DNA of 64,000 nucleotides from Novosphingobium sp. (GCA_017745295.1 JAGHZR010000015.1:46976-110975), one strand, 5' to 3'. Shown: positions 1-13,823, counted from the stretch's first letter. Notes: a model not told the origin generated them from the sequence alone. Program-made: numbers and translations.

Positions 1-418
1 ACGAATCGGAGAACCAGAATTCGACGCCGGACTGGAACTGCCAGGACGCGAAAATGACGACCAGCAAGGTCGGCACGGCGGCGATCAGCGAGAAAATGAA
101 CACCAGGCGGACGTGCATCTGTCCGGTGCCGCCGATGCTCTCCGCCGCACGCCGCAGCGCGAGATGGCGGCCCAGCAAGACGAGGATCGCCATGGCCGGG
201 ACCAGCGTGCCCACCAGCAGCGTCGCGGTCAGGTTCGAGGGCAGAAGCTGGCCCTTGTCGCGCGAATTCAGCGCGATCCAGGTGATTGCCGTCATCGCCA
301 GGAACAGGACAATCGACACCACGGTGATGATCGCGAAGAAGTTAGCGCGGCGGGCAGCGACCTGCATCCGCCGCCACCAGCGCGGCCATGCGCGTTTGTG
401 AACCAGTGTCTCGCTCAT
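1..418 (-). CDS. ntrY: Nitrogen regulation sensor kinase NtrY, N-terminal part (cut by window edge)
   Basis: Reading from an ATG at 416-418 on the minus strand, an open frame runs off the left edge, giving about 139 residues. It starts MSETLVHKRAWPRWWRRMQV, followed by a membrane segment (FFAIITVVSIVLFLAMTAI), a second one (LTATLLVGTLVPAMAILVLL) and a third (LVFIFSLIAAVPTLLVVIFA), then the periplasmic stretch around GVEFWFSDS. This is the usual NtrY N-terminus, whose HAMP, PAS and kinase parts would lie outside the window. NtrY is a membrane histidine kinase partnering NtrX and is normally encoded just after ntrC, as here, 60 bases downstream. The frame and order make the call safe; the rest of the protein cannot be judged. 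Confidence 0.88.
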   Translation of the reverse strand, partial: MSETLVHKRAWPRWWRRMQVAARRANFFAIITVVSIVLFLAMTAITWIALNSRDKGQLLPSNLTATLLVGTLVPAMAILVLLGRHLALRRAAESIGGTGQMHVRLVFIFSLIAAVPTLLVVIFASWQFQSGVEFWFSDS

Positions 419-478
419 CGTTGCACCGTTACAACGCCGGTGTTGCCGTTTTGCAAGAGCAAATCCATCAAGGTCATA

Positions 479-1884
<1,406 letters not shown>

Positions 1885-1888
<4 letters not shown>

Positions 1889-3012
1889 GCTGCCGGTCTC
1901 CTTCTGGTCGGGCGGCTGCGCGTCTCGCGCGCCAGCGGCAGGTGGACGCGGAAGTGGGTGAAGCCGCCCTCCTCGTCGCGTTCGTGGGTGATGCGCCCGT
2001 TCATGTCCCGCACCAGCTTGCGCACAAGCGGTAGGCCGAGGCCCTGTCCGGACTTCTTGGTGGTGACGAAAGGCTCGAAGATGTGATCGCGCATCGCCGG
2101 ATCGACGCCGGGACCGTTGTCGGTGACGCGCAGTTCCACCGGCAGGCGCACCGGCTCGCCCGAATCGGTCGTATGGAGCTGGAGGCCGCTGGCGAAGCGT
2201 GTGCGGATCGTCACCCGCGGCTTGTCCTCGCGGGCACAGGCTTCCGAGGCATTCGCAAGCAGGTTGATGATGACTTGCACCAGCGCATCGGGACTGCCGA
2301 GCACGGCGGGCAGCGAGGGATCGAATTCCTCGACCAGCTTCACCCGTTCCGGCGCCGCACCGTTGGCGGCCGACATCACGTCGAGCGCCCGGCGCGCGGC
2401 CTCGTGGAGGTTGCAGGGTTCGACCGGCGGCGCGGTGCGGCGGCTGAGTGTCTGCATCTGGTCGATCAGGCCCGCGATCCGGTCGACCTCCAAGGTGATG
2501 AGATCGGTGAGCGCCCGGTCCTTGTCCTCGACCTTGCGGGCGAGGAGCTGGGCGGCGCCGCGAATGCCCGCGAGGGGGTTCTTGATCTCGTGGGCCATGA
2601 TCTCCGGCCCGCGCAGCACGGCGTTGTCGGGGCCGCCGGAATCGTCACCCAGCGCCTCGGTGGCGGTATTGTCGTGGATCGTCAGGACCTGCCAGCCCGG
2701 CGTATCGGCCACCGGCGCGACATTGATGTCGATGCGGCGCGCGCCCTTGCCCTTGAGCGCGACGACGACCTCGCGTGCGGAAACCGGCGTCTCGTAATCG
2801 TCGAGCCGCTCCAGGAGCAACTGGTCGGAAAAGCTCAGGATGTCCTGAAGCGGCGTTCCCACGAGCAGCCGCAGCGACTGGCCAAAGAACTGCTCGGCCG
2901 CCGGGTTCAGTGAGGCGATCCGCAGCCCCGGCTCAAGCAGCACGACGGCCTGCGGCAGGCTTGCGAGAAGCCGGGATGCCGCAGGCAAGGCCGTGTGCGG
3001 CGCGAGGCTCAT
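1885..3012 (-). CDS. ntrB: Nitrogen regulation histidine kinase NtrB
   Basis: A soluble sensor kinase of 375 residues with no membrane segments. A PAS-like domain covers about 10-115. The H-box [11 protein letters not shown] places the phosphorylated histidine at 141. The N-box ([10 protein letters not shown]) and G-boxes ([15 protein letters not shown]) follow. NtrB autophosphorylates and transfers phosphate to NtrC under control of PII. The ATG at 3010-3012 is chosen because it sits in an ATGA overlap with the dusB stop; longer in-frame extensions upstream have no kinase-like sequence and lie inside dusB. dusB-ntrB-ntrC is the classic nifR3-ntrB-ntrC order of alphaproteobacteria. Confidence 0.96.
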
Positions 3013-4046
3013 GCAGCCTGACGGTCTGCCGATGAGTCGCCCTGGTCGCGGTAAGGTGCATAGAACTCCGCGAGCAGGCGCAGCACTTCGTCGGGATCGT
3101 TGACGAAGTTGATGCGATTGCGGAACTCGGCCGAGCCCTTGATGCCCTTGATGTACCAGCCCAGATGCTTGCGCGCCATCTTCACGCCGGTGTCGCGGCC
3201 ATAGTGCGAGAGCATGTCCTCGTAGTGCTGGCGGATGATCTCGTACTGCTGGCCGAAGCCCGGCTCCGCCATCAGTCCGTTGCCGCGCCACCACTGCATG
3301 ACCTTGGCCAGCGCCCAGGGCCTGCCGTAAGAGCCGCGCCCGATCATCAGGCCGTCGGCGCCCGACTGCTCCAGCGCCGTCGCGGCGTCCTCGATATCGA
3401 GGATATCGCCGTTGACGATCACCGGGATCGAGACCGCTTCCTTCACGCCGCGCACGAAGGCCCAGTCGGCCGAGCCCTTGTACATCTGGTTGCGGGTGCG
3501 GCCATGGACGGTAATCATCTGCGCACCCAGATCCTCGGCGATGCGCGCGAGTTCGGGGGCGTTGAGGCTGTCATGGCACCAGCCCATGCGCATCTTCACG
3601 GTGACGGGCACTTTCACGGCCTTGACCGTCGCCTCGATCAGCCGGGTGGCGAGCGGCACGTCGCGCATCAGCGCGGAACCGGCGTCACCGTTGACCACCT
3701 TGCGGACCGGGCAGCCCATGTTGATGTCCACGATCGCCGCGCCGCGATCCTCCACCAGCCTGGCGGCCTCGGCCATCTGTTCCGGCTCGCAGCCGACCAG
3801 CTGCATCGAGACCGGGTCCTCGATCTGGTCCCACATGGCCTTCTGCAGCGACACGCGCGTCTCGCGAATGGCCGCCGGGCTGGCGATCATCTCGGTGACG
3901 TTGAGGCCCGAGCCGAATCCGCGCACCATGCGGCGGAACGGCAGGTCGGAGACGCCAGTCATCGGCGCGAGCACGACCGGGCAATCGATCGTGACCGGGC
4001 CGACCTGGATCGGCTTCAGAGCCGGAGGAGTGGGCAGTGTGTTCAT
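3009..4046 (-). CDS. dusB: tRNA-dihydrouridine synthase DusB (NifR3 family)
   Basis: A 345-residue flavoprotein that reduces specific uridines of tRNA to dihydrouridine. Family marks are the N-terminal [17 protein letters not shown] segment of the FMN-binding barrel, the NMGCPVRKV motif with the catalytic cysteine at 112, and the VHGRTR and VNGDI strands further on. The ATG at 4044-4046 begins [20 protein letters not shown], which aligns with normal DusB starts; the frame stays open upstream but that part overlaps the divergent ispDF gene and does not look like protein. It heads the ntr operon and overlaps ntrB by four bases. The 100-base gap to ispDF must hold both divergent promoters. Confidence 0.95.
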   Translation of the reverse strand: MNTLPTPPALKPIQVGPVTIDCPVVLAPMTGVSDLPFRRMVRGFGSGLNVTEMIASPAAIRETRVSLQKAMWDQIEDPVSMQLVGCEPEQMAEAARLVEDRGAAIVDINMGCPVRKVVNGDAGSALMRDVPLATRLIEATVKAVKVPVTVKMRMGWCHDSLNAPELARIAEDLGAQMITVHGRTRNQMYKGSADWAFVRGVKEAVSIPVIVNGDILDIEDAATALEQSGADGLMIGRGSYGRPWALAKVMQWWRGNGLMAEPGFGQQYEIIRQHYEDMLSHYGRDTGVKMARKHLGWYIKGIKGSAEFRNRINFVNDPDEVLRLLAEFYAPYRDQGDSSADRQAA

Positions 4047-4146
4047 TGCGCGCGCCGTTAAATGCCTGGAAAACAGGATGTGCCTAAAAAACAGGCAGCG
4101 CATAGTGGATTGCCCTCGCCTCGGCAAGCGATTACCGGCAACGACA

Positions 4147-5331
4147 ATGTCGCAAGACCTGTCAGAAACGCCCCGGCGTCCCCTCCCGCATCCCTCCACA
4201 GCCGCCATCGTAGTGGCCGCGGGCAAGGGATTGCGCGCCGGACAGCCGATTCCCAAGCAGTTCGCCCTCTGGCGCGGCAAGCCGGTGATCCGCCATTCGG
4301 TGGAAGCCCTCGCCCGTGCCGGAGTCGCGCCAATCCTCGTGGTGATCCCGCAGGGCGCCGAGGACGTGGCCGCAGCGGCCCTTGTCGGCATTGCGAGTGT
4401 CCGCTTCACCATTGGCGGCGCGACGCGGCAGGAATCGGTTCGCCTCGGACTGGAAGTGCTGGCCGGCAGCAAGCCCGATCTCGTGCTGATCCACGATGCC
4501 GCGCGCCCCGTTCTCCCCTCGGCGGTGATCGACCGGCTGCTCGGTGCGCTGTCAGGACAACCCGGCGCTATCCCCGTCCTGCCGGTCGCGGACAGCCTTG
4601 CCCATGCCGAGAATGAGGAAGGCGCCGAAGTAATGGGCGCCCCCGCCCGCCGTGAGGACTTGCGCCGGGTCCAGACCCCGCAGGCCTTCCGCTTCCCTGA
4701 AATCCTCACCGCCCACCGCGCCTGGGACGGCCCGACCAACGCCGGAGACGACGCCCAGGTAGCGCAGGCCGCGGGCCTGCGGATTGCCGTCGTCGAAGGA
4801 GACGAAGCCTTGCACAAGCTGACCTATGCCTCCGACTTCGCAGTCGGCGCCCCGCCGATCCGGGTCGGCACCGGCTACGATGTCCACCGGCTTGAGGAGG
4901 GCGAGGAACTCTGGCTCTGCGGCGTGAAGATCGAGCACACCCACGGCCTGTCCGGCCACAGCGATGCCGACGTCGCCATCCACGCCCTCGTCGATGCGCT
5001 GCTCGGCGCGGTCGGCCGGGGCGATATCGGCCAGCATTTCCCGCCCAGCGATCCCCAGTGGAAGGGCGCCGCCTCCGACCGCTTCCTCGCCCATGCCGGA
5101 AAGCTCGTGGCCGAGGCGGGCTATGCGCTGGGCAATGCCGATGTGACGATCATCTGCGAGGCGCCCAAGATCGGCCCCCATCGTGAAGCCATGCGCGCGC
5201 GTCTCGCGGAAATTCTCGCGGTGGACCCTTCGCTCATCAGTGTGAAAGCAACCACCACCGAGAAGCTGGGTTTCACCGGCAGGTCGGAAGGAATCGCCTG
5301 CCAGGCCGCCGTCAGCCTGGTGCGGATGTAA
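4147..5331 (+). CDS. ispDF: Bifunctional IspD/IspF of the MEP isoprenoid pathway
   Basis: A 394-residue fusion of two MEP pathway enzymes. Residues 1 to about 235 are IspD, which makes CDP-methylerythritol from MEP and CTP; the nucleotide-binding glycine-rich start [11 protein letters not shown] followed by PKQF is clear. From about residue 238 comes IspF, the cyclase forming MEcPP, with zinc ligands in GYDVHRL and HSDADV and a conserved end ([20 protein letters not shown]). Such fusions are common in alphaproteobacteria and put enzymes two steps apart (IspE acts between them) on one chain. The ATG at 4147-4149 gives a 15 to 20 residue lead before the IspD core; the open frame upstream is antisense to dusB. 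Confidence 0.96.
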   Translation: MSQDLSETPRRPLPHPSTAAIVVAAGKGLRAGQPIPKQFALWRGKPVIRHSVEALARAGVAPILVVIPQGAEDVAAAALVGIASVRFTIGGATRQESVRLGLEVLAGSKPDLVLIHDAARPVLPSAVIDRLLGALSGQPGAIPVLPVADSLAHAENEEGAEVMGAPARREDLRRVQTPQAFRFPEILTAHRAWDGPTNAGDDAQVAQAAGLRIAVVEGDEALHKLTYASDFAVGAPPIRVGTGYDVHRLEEGEELWLCGVKIEHTHGLSGHSDADVAIHALVDALLGAVGRGDIGQHFPPSDPQWKGAASDRFLAHAGKLVAEAGYALGNADVTIICEAPKIGPHREAMRARLAEILAVDPSLISVKATTTEKLGFTGRSEGIACQAAVSLVRM

Positions 5332-5341
5332 GGAGATGACG

Positions 5342-5887
5342 ATGCGCAAGACCATTACCCTGGCTCTGGCTTCCGCGCTGGCGATCGTGCCCGGCGTGGC
5401 CAGTGCCCAGCAGGGATGCCTGACCAAGGCCGAGGCCCGCTCGCTGTTCGGCTATGCCCTGCCGCAAGTGATTTCCGGCACCAGCAAGCGCTGCGCGCAG
5501 GTCCTGCCGAGCGATTCGTTCCTGCGCAGCCACGGCGCCGAACTGGTCACGCGCTATTCCGCGCAGAAGGCCCGCTACTGGCCCGAAGCCAAGGCCGCCT
5601 TCCTCAAGCTTGGCCAGAGCAAGGACGCCCAGGTCGGCCAGTTCGCCCGCAACCTGCCCGACGAATCGCTGCAACCGCTCGTCGATATCACCGTGGAAGG
5701 CCTTGTTTCCCAAGAACTTCCGTTGAAATCCTGCGACAAGGTCGACCTCGCGCTCGACCTGCTTTCCCCGCTGCCTCCCGAAAACACCGCCAGCCTGATC
5801 GCGCTGCTGATCGAGGTTACTTCCAAGGCCGACGAGGTCGCGCCCGGAAAGACGAAGCTCGGCGGCTTCTCGCTCTGCAAGGACTGA
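5342..5887 (+). CDS. Small secreted protein of unknown function
   Basis: A 181-residue protein starting MRKTITLALASALAIVPGVASA, a clear Sec signal peptide with a likely cut after ASA. The mature part carries four cysteines (near QQGCLTK, SKRCAQ, LKSCDK and FSLCKD), which could pair in the periplasm. I do not recognise the family. The ATG at 5342 is preferred over the one at 5336 because AAGGAG ends six bases before it and would abut the earlier ATG. The Shine-Dalgarno overlaps the ispDF stop, and pncC follows after one base, so ispDF, this gene and pncC look like one transcript. Confidence 0.72.
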   Translation: MRKTITLALASALAIVPGVASAQQGCLTKAEARSLFGYALPQVISGTSKRCAQVLPSDSFLRSHGAELVTRYSAQKARYWPEAKAAFLKLGQSKDAQVGQFARNLPDESLQPLVDITVEGLVSQELPLKSCDKVDLALDLLSPLPPENTASLIALLIEVTSKADEVAPGKTKLGGFSLCKD

Positions 5888-5888
5888 C

Positions 5889-6413
5889 ATGGCCGACATC
5901 CTTTTCCCGCAGGACCTCTACGACCTCGCCGCGCGCGTGATCGCCGAGAACAAGGCGATCGGCCGCAAGGTCGCGCTGGCCGAAAGCTGCACCGGTGGCC
6001 TCGTCTGCGCCGCGCTGACCGAAGTGGCGGGTTCCTCCGCCGTGCTCGATCGCGGCTTCGTGACGTATTCGAACGAATCGAAAAAGGAACTGCTGGGCGT
6101 TCCCTCGGACATCATCGATACGCTGGGGGCGGTCTCACCCGCGACCGCCTGGGCCATGGCGCAAGGCGCGATCGCGCATAGCCATGCCGATGTGGCCGTG
6201 GCGATCAGCGGGATCGCCGGTCCGGACGGCGGCAGCGATCTCAAGCCGGTCGGCACCGTGGTCTTCGCCCGCGCCCATCGCGGCGAAGAGGAAGTCCATG
6301 CCGAGCAGAAGCTGATCGAAGGCGCCAACCGCGCGGAAATCCGCCATCACGCGGCGGTTGTCGCGCTGGAACTGCTGCTGCCGGGAACGGAATTGCCGGC
6401 TTACGCCGATTGA
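5889..6413 (+). CDS. pncC: CinA C-terminal family nicotinamide-nucleotide amidase
   Basis: A 174-residue stand-alone CinA C-terminal domain. It shows the family blocks LAESCTGGLV, the SSAVLDRGFVTYSNESK segment and AISGIAGPDGGS. Enzymes of this family deamidate nicotinamide mononucleotide to nicotinate mononucleotide, recycling NMN released by DNA ligase. The N-terminal COG1058 domain of full-length CinA is absent, as in E. coli PncC (YgaD). It begins one base after the preceding gene. The symbol follows family knowledge; activity is inferred. Confidence 0.87.
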   Translation: MADILFPQDLYDLAARVIAENKAIGRKVALAESCTGGLVCAALTEVAGSSAVLDRGFVTYSNESKKELLGVPSDIIDTLGAVSPATAWAMAQGAIAHSHADVAVAISGIAGPDGGSDLKPVGTVVFARAHRGEEEVHAEQKLIEGANRAEIRHHAAVVALELLLPGTELPAYAD

Positions 6414-6425
6414 CGCCCCCTTCTC

Positions 6426-6501
6426 GTCATTGCGAGCGTCGCGAAGCAATCCAGAGCCGGTCTCAGGCTGCCCTGGATTGCTTCGCCACGCTCGCAATGA
6501 C
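6426..6501. repeat. Palindromic intergenic repeat with 29-base arms
   Basis: Two arms, 6426-6454 and 6473-6501, are reverse complements with a single mismatch and enclose an 18-base loop. The left arm opens GTCATTGCGAGCG and ends AAGCAATCCAG. A diverged copy lies at 13632-13714. The element sits between the converging pncC and COQ10/RatA-like genes, so the transcript from either side would fold into a long hairpin that may also stop transcription. Repeats with this GTCATTGCGAGCG...AAGCAATCCAG pattern are widespread in bacterial intergenic DNA. Confidence 0.9.
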
Positions 6502-6546
6502 CAAATTCGGGAACGAAGGTCCGCGTAAACGCGCTCAACGGCGCCT

Positions 6547-6987
6547 TCAGACCGGCTCGCCGTAAAGCTCGTGGGCGCGGGTCTCGAAGGCAGCGACCAT
6601 CTTGCGGAAGGCCTTGTCGAAATATTGGCCTGCCAGTTTCTCGAACAGGGCATTGCGGAAGCTGAATCGCACGTCGAACTCGATATCGCAGCTATGCGCG
6701 TCCACCGGATGGAAGGTCCAGTGGTTGTGCAGGTCCTTCATCGGACCGTCGACGTAGTGGACCTTGATCTCGCGCGGACGCACTTTCTCGACGCGCGAGG
6801 TGAACTTCTCGCGCAGGGCCTTGAAGCCGACCAGCATGTCCGCAACCATTTCGGTCCCGGTGTCCGACTTCACGCGGGTGGCGACCACCCAGGGAAGGAA
6901 CTCCTGGTAGCGGCCGACATCCGCGACGAGGTCGAACATCTGCTCGGCGCTGTAAGGCAGCCGCTGGGTCTCGTGAATTCCGGGCAT
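6547..6987 (-). CDS. Coenzyme Q-binding COQ10/RatA-like START-domain protein
   Basis: A 146-residue single START/polyketide-cyclase-like domain with the family opening (ETQRLPYSAEQMFDLVADV) and the YQEFLPW block, followed by FKALREKFTSRV and a helix near FDKAFRKMVAAFE. Family members include mitochondrial Coq10, which binds ubiquinone and supports respiration, and E. coli RatA, first described as a ribosome anti-association toxin. There is no antitoxin partner here (no ratB), so the ubiquinone-binding role is the better guess. It begins three bases after the lipA stop and is almost surely cotranscribed with it. Confidence 0.88.
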   Translation of the reverse strand: MPGIHETQRLPYSAEQMFDLVADVGRYQEFLPWVVATRVKSDTGTEMVADMLVGFKALREKFTSRVEKVRPREIKVHYVDGPMKDLHNHWTFHPVDAHSCDIEFDVRFSFRNALFEKLAGQYFDKAFRKMVAAFETRAHELYGEPV

Positions 6988-6990
6988 GCG

Positions 6991-7935
6991 TCAGGCTTTC
7001 GGCGCAGCCTTGGCCAGCTTCGCCTCACGCGCGGCGCGCATTTCGGCGAAGTCCTTGCCCGCATGATAGCTTGAGCGCGTGAGCGGCGACGACGCGACCT
7101 GAAGGAAGCCCTTCGCACGGGCGATGGCGCCATAGGCATCGAAGGCCTTGGGCGTGACGAATTCCTTGACCTCGGCATGCTTGGGGGTCGGGCGCAGGTA
7201 CTGGCCCATGGTCAGGAAATCGATGTCCGCACAGCGCATGTCGTCCATGACCTGATGGACTTCCAGACGTTCCTCGCCAAGGCCGAGCATGACACCCGAC
7301 TTGGTGAAGATCAGCGGATTGTGCGCCTTGACCTCTTCCAGCAGGCGGAGCGAGGCATAGTAGCGCGCGCCGGGGCGGATGGTCGGATAGAGCCGGGGAA
7401 CCGTCTCCAGGTTGTGGTTGTAAACGTCCGGCCCGGCCTCGACGATCGCCTCGACGGCGCGGCGCATCTTGCCGCGGAAGTCGGGCGTGAGAATCTCGAT
7501 CGTGGTGTTCGGCGTCGCCGCACGCAGGGCCTGGATCACCTTGACGAACTGGTTCGCACCGCCGTCCGGCAGATCGTCGCGGTCGACGGAGGTGATGACA
7601 ATATGTTCGAGGCCGGTCTTGAGCGCCAGTTCGGCGACATGTTCCGGCTCGGAAGGATCCACGCGGCCGGGCATGCCGGTCTTGACGTTGCAGAAGGCGC
7701 AGGCGCGGGTGCAGGTGTCGCCGAGAATCATCACCGTGGCGTGCTTCTTGGTCCAGCATTCGCCGATGTTCGGGCAGGCCGCTTCCTCGCAGACCGTATT
7801 GAGCTTGAGATCCCGCATCAACTGGCGCGTTTCGCCGTAACCCTTGCTGGTCGGCGCCTTCACGCGGATCCAGTCGGGCTTGCGCTGACGTTCGGGCTTC
7901 TGCTCTGGGCTCGGCACGGAGGAAAGATCGTTCAT
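6991..7935 (-). CDS. lipA: Lipoyl synthase LipA
   Basis: A 314-residue radical-SAM enzyme that inserts two sulfurs into protein-bound octanoyl groups to form lipoate. The auxiliary cluster cysteines are C49, C54 and C60 ([12 protein letters not shown]); the radical-SAM cysteines are C75, C79 and C82 (CTRACAFC). The conserved RSSY serine motif ([10 protein letters not shown]) near the C-terminus supplies the last auxiliary ligand. The ATG at 7933-7935 starts [12 protein letters not shown], a normal length for the family. Lipoate produced here is used by the pyruvate dehydrogenase E1 beta encoded about 9 kb away, which carries its own lipoyl domain. Confidence 0.97.
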   Translation of the reverse strand: MNDLSSVPSPEQKPERQRKPDWIRVKAPTSKGYGETRQLMRDLKLNTVCEEAACPNIGECWTKKHATVMILGDTCTRACAFCNVKTGMPGRVDPSEPEHVAELALKTGLEHIVITSVDRDDLPDGGANQFVKVIQALRAATPNTTIEILTPDFRGKMRRAVEAIVEAGPDVYNHNLETVPRLYPTIRPGARYYASLRLLEEVKAHNPLIFTKSGVMLGLGEERLEVHQVMDDMRCADIDFLTMGQYLRPTPKHAEVKEFVTPKAFDAYGAIARAKGFLQVASSPLTRSSYHAGKDFAEMRAAREAKLAKAAPKA

Positions 7936-8019
7936 GGCGTCCAGATAGTCGCAAGCTTGCCCGCTTGCCAGTGCGAATATCCGCTCTATGGGTTGCGTGC
8001 GTTTCAACGGAGGCAAACC

Positions 8020-8688
8020 ATGACCGAATCCCGCGCCCCGCAACCCGAACAACGCGTCCTCGATACCCTTCTCGACGGATATCGCCGCTTTCGCAGCAGT
8101 GGCTGGAGTCCCCATCGCGAGCGCTGGCAGCGTCTCAGCGAGGGTCAGCAGCCGGAAGTGATGATTGTCGCCTGCTCGGACAGCCGCGTCGATCCCGCGC
8201 AGATCTTCGACGTCGATCCCGGCGAGATCTTCGTGGTCCGCAACGTCGCCGCCCTTGTCCCGCCATTCGAGACCACGCCCGGTCACCACGGTGTCTCCGC
8301 CGCGCTGGAGTTCGCGGTGCAGGTGCTCAAGGTGAAGGAAATCGTGGTCATGGGCCATGGCATGTGCGGCGGCTGCAAGGCCGCGCTGACCCAGGAGCTT
8401 CACGGCGCCGAGCCGGGCCAAGGCGGCTTCATCGCCGACTGGATCTCGATGCTGGACGAGGCGCGCGCACCCGTGGCAGCCGAGTTCGGCACCTCGGGGC
8501 GCCCTGCCGAGCGCCAGATGGAACAGGCCGCCGTGCGCGTCAGCCTCGAGAACCTGATGACGTTCCCCTGCGTTCGTCACAAGGTCAAGAACGGCGAACT
8601 CAAGCTGCGCGGCGCCTTCTTCGCGATTTCAGACGGCGAACTCCATCTGATGGACCAGACCAGCGGCGAATTCGCGCCGGTAAGCTGA
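8020..8688 (+). CDS. Beta-class carbonic anhydrase
   Basis: A 222-residue beta-carbonic anhydrase that interconverts carbon dioxide and bicarbonate. The zinc ligands are all present: C52 and the D54/R56 pair in ACSDSRVDP, then H113 and C116 in GHGMCGG. The chosen ATG follows an AACGGAGG Shine-Dalgarno with good spacing; the frame is open far upstream but that is antisense to lipA. It is divergent from lipA across 84 bases and stands alone. No signal peptide, so it should be cytoplasmic, where it would supply bicarbonate for carboxylases such as carbamoyl phosphate synthase. Confidence 0.95.
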   Translation: MTESRAPQPEQRVLDTLLDGYRRFRSSGWSPHRERWQRLSEGQQPEVMIVACSDSRVDPAQIFDVDPGEIFVVRNVAALVPPFETTPGHHGVSAALEFAVQVLKVKEIVVMGHGMCGGCKAALTQELHGAEPGQGGFIADWISMLDEARAPVAAEFGTSGRPAERQMEQAAVRVSLENLMTFPCVRHKVKNGELKLRGAFFAISDGELHLMDQTSGEFAPVS

Positions 8689-8740
8689 GCCTCGACTCGA
8701 AGTCGGCCCGATCTGGCCGCTTTTGCAACAGGCAAACGAA

Positions 8741-8769
8741 AAGGGCGGCGGGATGATCCCGCCGCCCTT
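8741..8769. terminator. Bidirectional terminator hairpin
   Basis: A perfect 13-base-pair stem (8741-8753 and 8757-8769) with a three-base loop between two convergent genes. On the minus strand the stem is followed by TTCGTTT, so it suits termination of the gene at 8795-10144 best; the plus strand has a poorer T-run. Confidence 0.8.
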
Positions 8770-8794
8770 CCTTGTATTCGCCGAAACAGCAGGC

Positions 8795-10144
8795 TCAGGA
8801 AGCCGGCGTGCCCTTCGTGGCGGCATAGGCGGCCCAGAGCTTGGCGACCGGTGCACGAGTGCCGGTGACCTTGGCCAGCGTCGCCTGCGCGTCGGCAGCC
8901 TTGCCCTGCATGGCCTGAGCCATGCCGAGGCGCAGGTTCGCCTTGTTGGCGTCCACACCCGACTTGCCGAGCGCGACCTTGTAGAGCGCTTCCGCCTGCG
9001 GATACTGCTCGTAGCTGAGGAACACGTCGGCCGAACCGATGACGGAAGCGGCGGTCGCGGCCGGCTTCATCGCGTCACGTTCGGCGGCAGGCAGCGACGC
9101 CTTGTCGGCAGCGACGCGTCCGGCGCTGTTGGTGCGGTCCTGACCGACTTCGGCCTGGGTCAGCAGGCCCTTGGAGAGGCCCTGGTCGATAACCTTGACG
9201 GCCTCGCCCGGAAACGCGCGGGGATCGACGTTCTGGAGATATTCGAAGTAGTCGCCCTTGGTCTTCATCGCCCCGGTCGCGAACATCAGGCGCATCAGGT
9301 CGAGGTTTTCCGCGTTCTGAAGCGAGGCCAGCTGGCGCACGATCGAGGTCGAGATGTTCCACGAATCCGGGCTCGGATAATACTGTGCGAGCATCGCCGC
9401 ATATTCGGCAGAGGGGGCCAGCTGCTTGGCGTCGTAGGATGCCTGGAGCGCGCTGCGGATCGAGGTCTCGCTCGGCTTGGTGCCGTTGGCCTTGGCAGCC
9501 TCAAGCTCCTTCTGGACCATGGCCAGCGCGGCCTGCGGATTGTTCGAGCGCTTGTAGGAATCGGCCAGCAGCGGCTGGATCATGTTCTGCTGATCGCGAT
9601 AGCCGCCGTCGAAAGCCTGCTGCAGGTAGCGCGCGGCCACGTCGTACTGGCCGCTCTGATAAGCGGTGACGCCGGCGAGATACTGAACCTGACCGAGCGA
9701 TTCCGGGCTGGTCTGGCCGCTGTCGAGCATCAGCACGAGACCCTTGTGCTGCATGGCGGTGTCGTTCATCAGAACGCCGACATTGCGGGTCATCTCGCCC
9801 TGCTTCAGCTTGTCGAACGGCTGCGTGGCCTGAGCCTCCGCCGCCTGGAGCTGGGCCAGAACGCCGCCCATGGCCGCATCGACTTCGGCGCGGGCCGCAG
9901 CCTTCTCGGCATCGGTCTTGGCGGCCTGGGCCTTCTGCGAGGCCGCCTGCACGGCAGCATTGGCCTTCGCATCGGCAATTGCCTTGTCGACCGGCGCCGC
10001 GACAGCGGCATATTCCTTCGAGAAGGTGGCCTTGGCGGCTGCCTTCTCCTTGGCCACCGCCATCGTCGGCGCCACGGCGGCTGCCATTCCGCCGGTCATG
10101 GCCACGGCCAGGGCGATACGGGAAATCAGGAACTTGCGAGCCAT
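8795..10144 (-). CDS. Secreted helical-repeat (TPR-like) protein of unknown function
   Basis: A 449-residue protein with an N-terminal signal (LISRIALAVAMTGGMAAAVAP...AVAKE). Residues about 30-105 are very rich in alanine, lysine and glutamate and probably form a long helix or coiled coil. The rest contains TPR-like helix pairs, clearest at YLAGVTAYQSGQYDVAARYL, at LADSYKRSNNPQAALAMV and near the end (FLSYEQYPQAEALYKVAL). I do not recognise a named family; similar Ala-rich TPR proteins occur in sphingomonads. A periplasmic scaffold role is a guess only. It is divergent from gyrA across 330 bases. Confidence 0.78.
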   Translation of the reverse strand: MARKFLISRIALAVAMTGGMAAAVAPTMAVAKEKAAAKATFSKEYAAVAAPVDKAIADAKANAAVQAASQKAQAAKTDAEKAAARAEVDAAMGGVLAQLQAAEAQATQPFDKLKQGEMTRNVGVLMNDTAMQHKGLVLMLDSGQTSPESLGQVQYLAGVTAYQSGQYDVAARYLQQAFDGGYRDQQNMIQPLLADSYKRSNNPQAALAMVQKELEAAKANGTKPSETSIRSALQASYDAKQLAPSAEYAAMLAQYYPSPDSWNISTSIVRQLASLQNAENLDLMRLMFATGAMKTKGDYFEYLQNVDPRAFPGEAVKVIDQGLSKGLLTQAEVGQDRTNSAGRVAADKASLPAAERDAMKPAATAASVIGSADVFLSYEQYPQAEALYKVALGKSGVDANKANLRLGMAQAMQGKAADAQATLAKVTGTRAPVAKLWAAYAATKGTPAS

Positions 10145-10474
10145 TCAGGCCTACTCCTCATCAAGACACGGGGAGCCGCGCCGAAAAGCGTGACTCCATG
10201 AATTCGGTGTTGCCGGTGTGGCGGCGAAACGTCCGCTTGGCAACCTCGTCGCGGAATTAGAACTCCGCCACTTAACGCTGTTTGAATGCAATTCACCGCA
10301 GCCCGGTCGGTTCCCTCGATCGCACTGCAACCCCCGACGCGCTCCCTTCGGCCCATAAGTGTGGAAAAAAACACGGAGGCCCCTCGCCCCCCTCCTGTTC
10401 AGGTGGCTTTCCCCCCGCGCATGTCCTAGGGCGATCCATCACCCTTTGTCCCGCAGCAACGAACGATCCAGCGC
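10145..10474. other. Divergent intergenic region, no gene seen
   Basis: The 330 bases between the TPR-like gene and gyrA must contain both promoters. All frames are short and broken. There is an A-run (GGAAAAAAACACG) near 10362-10375, and pyrimidine-rich runs up to 10420. I see no RNA gene or convincing operator. Confidence 0.5.
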
Positions 10475-13251
<2,777 letters not shown>

Positions 13252-13255
<4 letters not shown>

Positions 13256-13596
13256 CCGATACCGTCGCCTACAAGATCCTGACCGGAGAGCAGCTGCAAA
13301 CGCTGCTCTCCGACGGGGTGTTCACCGGCGCGCCGATCGACCTGACCGACGGCTACATCCACATGTCGACAGCCGCGCAGGCGCAGGAGACGCTGGACAA
13401 GCACTTCGCCGGACAGACTGGCCTCGGCATTGCCGCCGTGGACCTTTCCGCGCTTGGCGATGCCGTGAAGTGGGAAGTCTCGCGCGGCGGCGCGCTGTTC
13501 CCGCATATCTACGCCGACCTGCCGCTCTCCGCCGTGATCGCCCATGGTCCGGTCGAGCGGGATTCCGCTGGAAAACTGCTCCTGCCGGGCGCCTGA
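13252..13596 (+). CDS. DUF952 domain protein
   Basis: A 114-residue single-domain protein of the DUF952 family: it opens [21 protein letters not shown], then [20 protein letters not shown] and the [13 protein letters not shown] block typical of the family. Members are small cytoplasmic proteins related in fold to ADP-ribosyltransferases, with no firm function. Its GTG start lies inside the end of gyrA (GTGA overlap), so it is translationally coupled to gyrase A. Confidence 0.88.
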
Positions 13597-13631
13597 ACTT
13601 CGGCGCACCCGTCGCTATCCAAAATTCCCTC

Positions 13632-13714
13632 GTCATTGCAAGCGTAATGAAGCAATCCAGGGGCGGGTCACGCCGCTCTGGATTGCCGCGTCGGCTCCGC
13701 CTCCTCGCAAGGAC
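13632..13714. repeat. Diverged copy of the palindromic intergenic repeat
   Basis: The left arm (13632-13660) matches the left arm of the repeat at 6426 with several substitutions and again ends in AAGCAATCCAG. The right arm from 13678 starts CTGGATTGC, but then drifts (CGCGTCGGCTCCGCC) and is longer than the left arm. It sits between the DUF952 gene and trmFO. Confidence 0.82.
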
Positions 13715-13823
13715 GAAAAGGGCGGAGGCATAGTAACGCAAGAATCGACGCGCGGATTATGATTCCGATGCTCGAACCGCGCGCCCTTCCCTGACGGCGC
13801 GCAAAGGTCTAGGCGCTGGCGCC

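Noticed and set aside
6547..6987. RatA toxin of a toxin-antitoxin pair
   Set aside because: No small partner gene is adjacent; the gene is coupled to lipA, and the COQ10-like ubiquinone-binding role is more likely.
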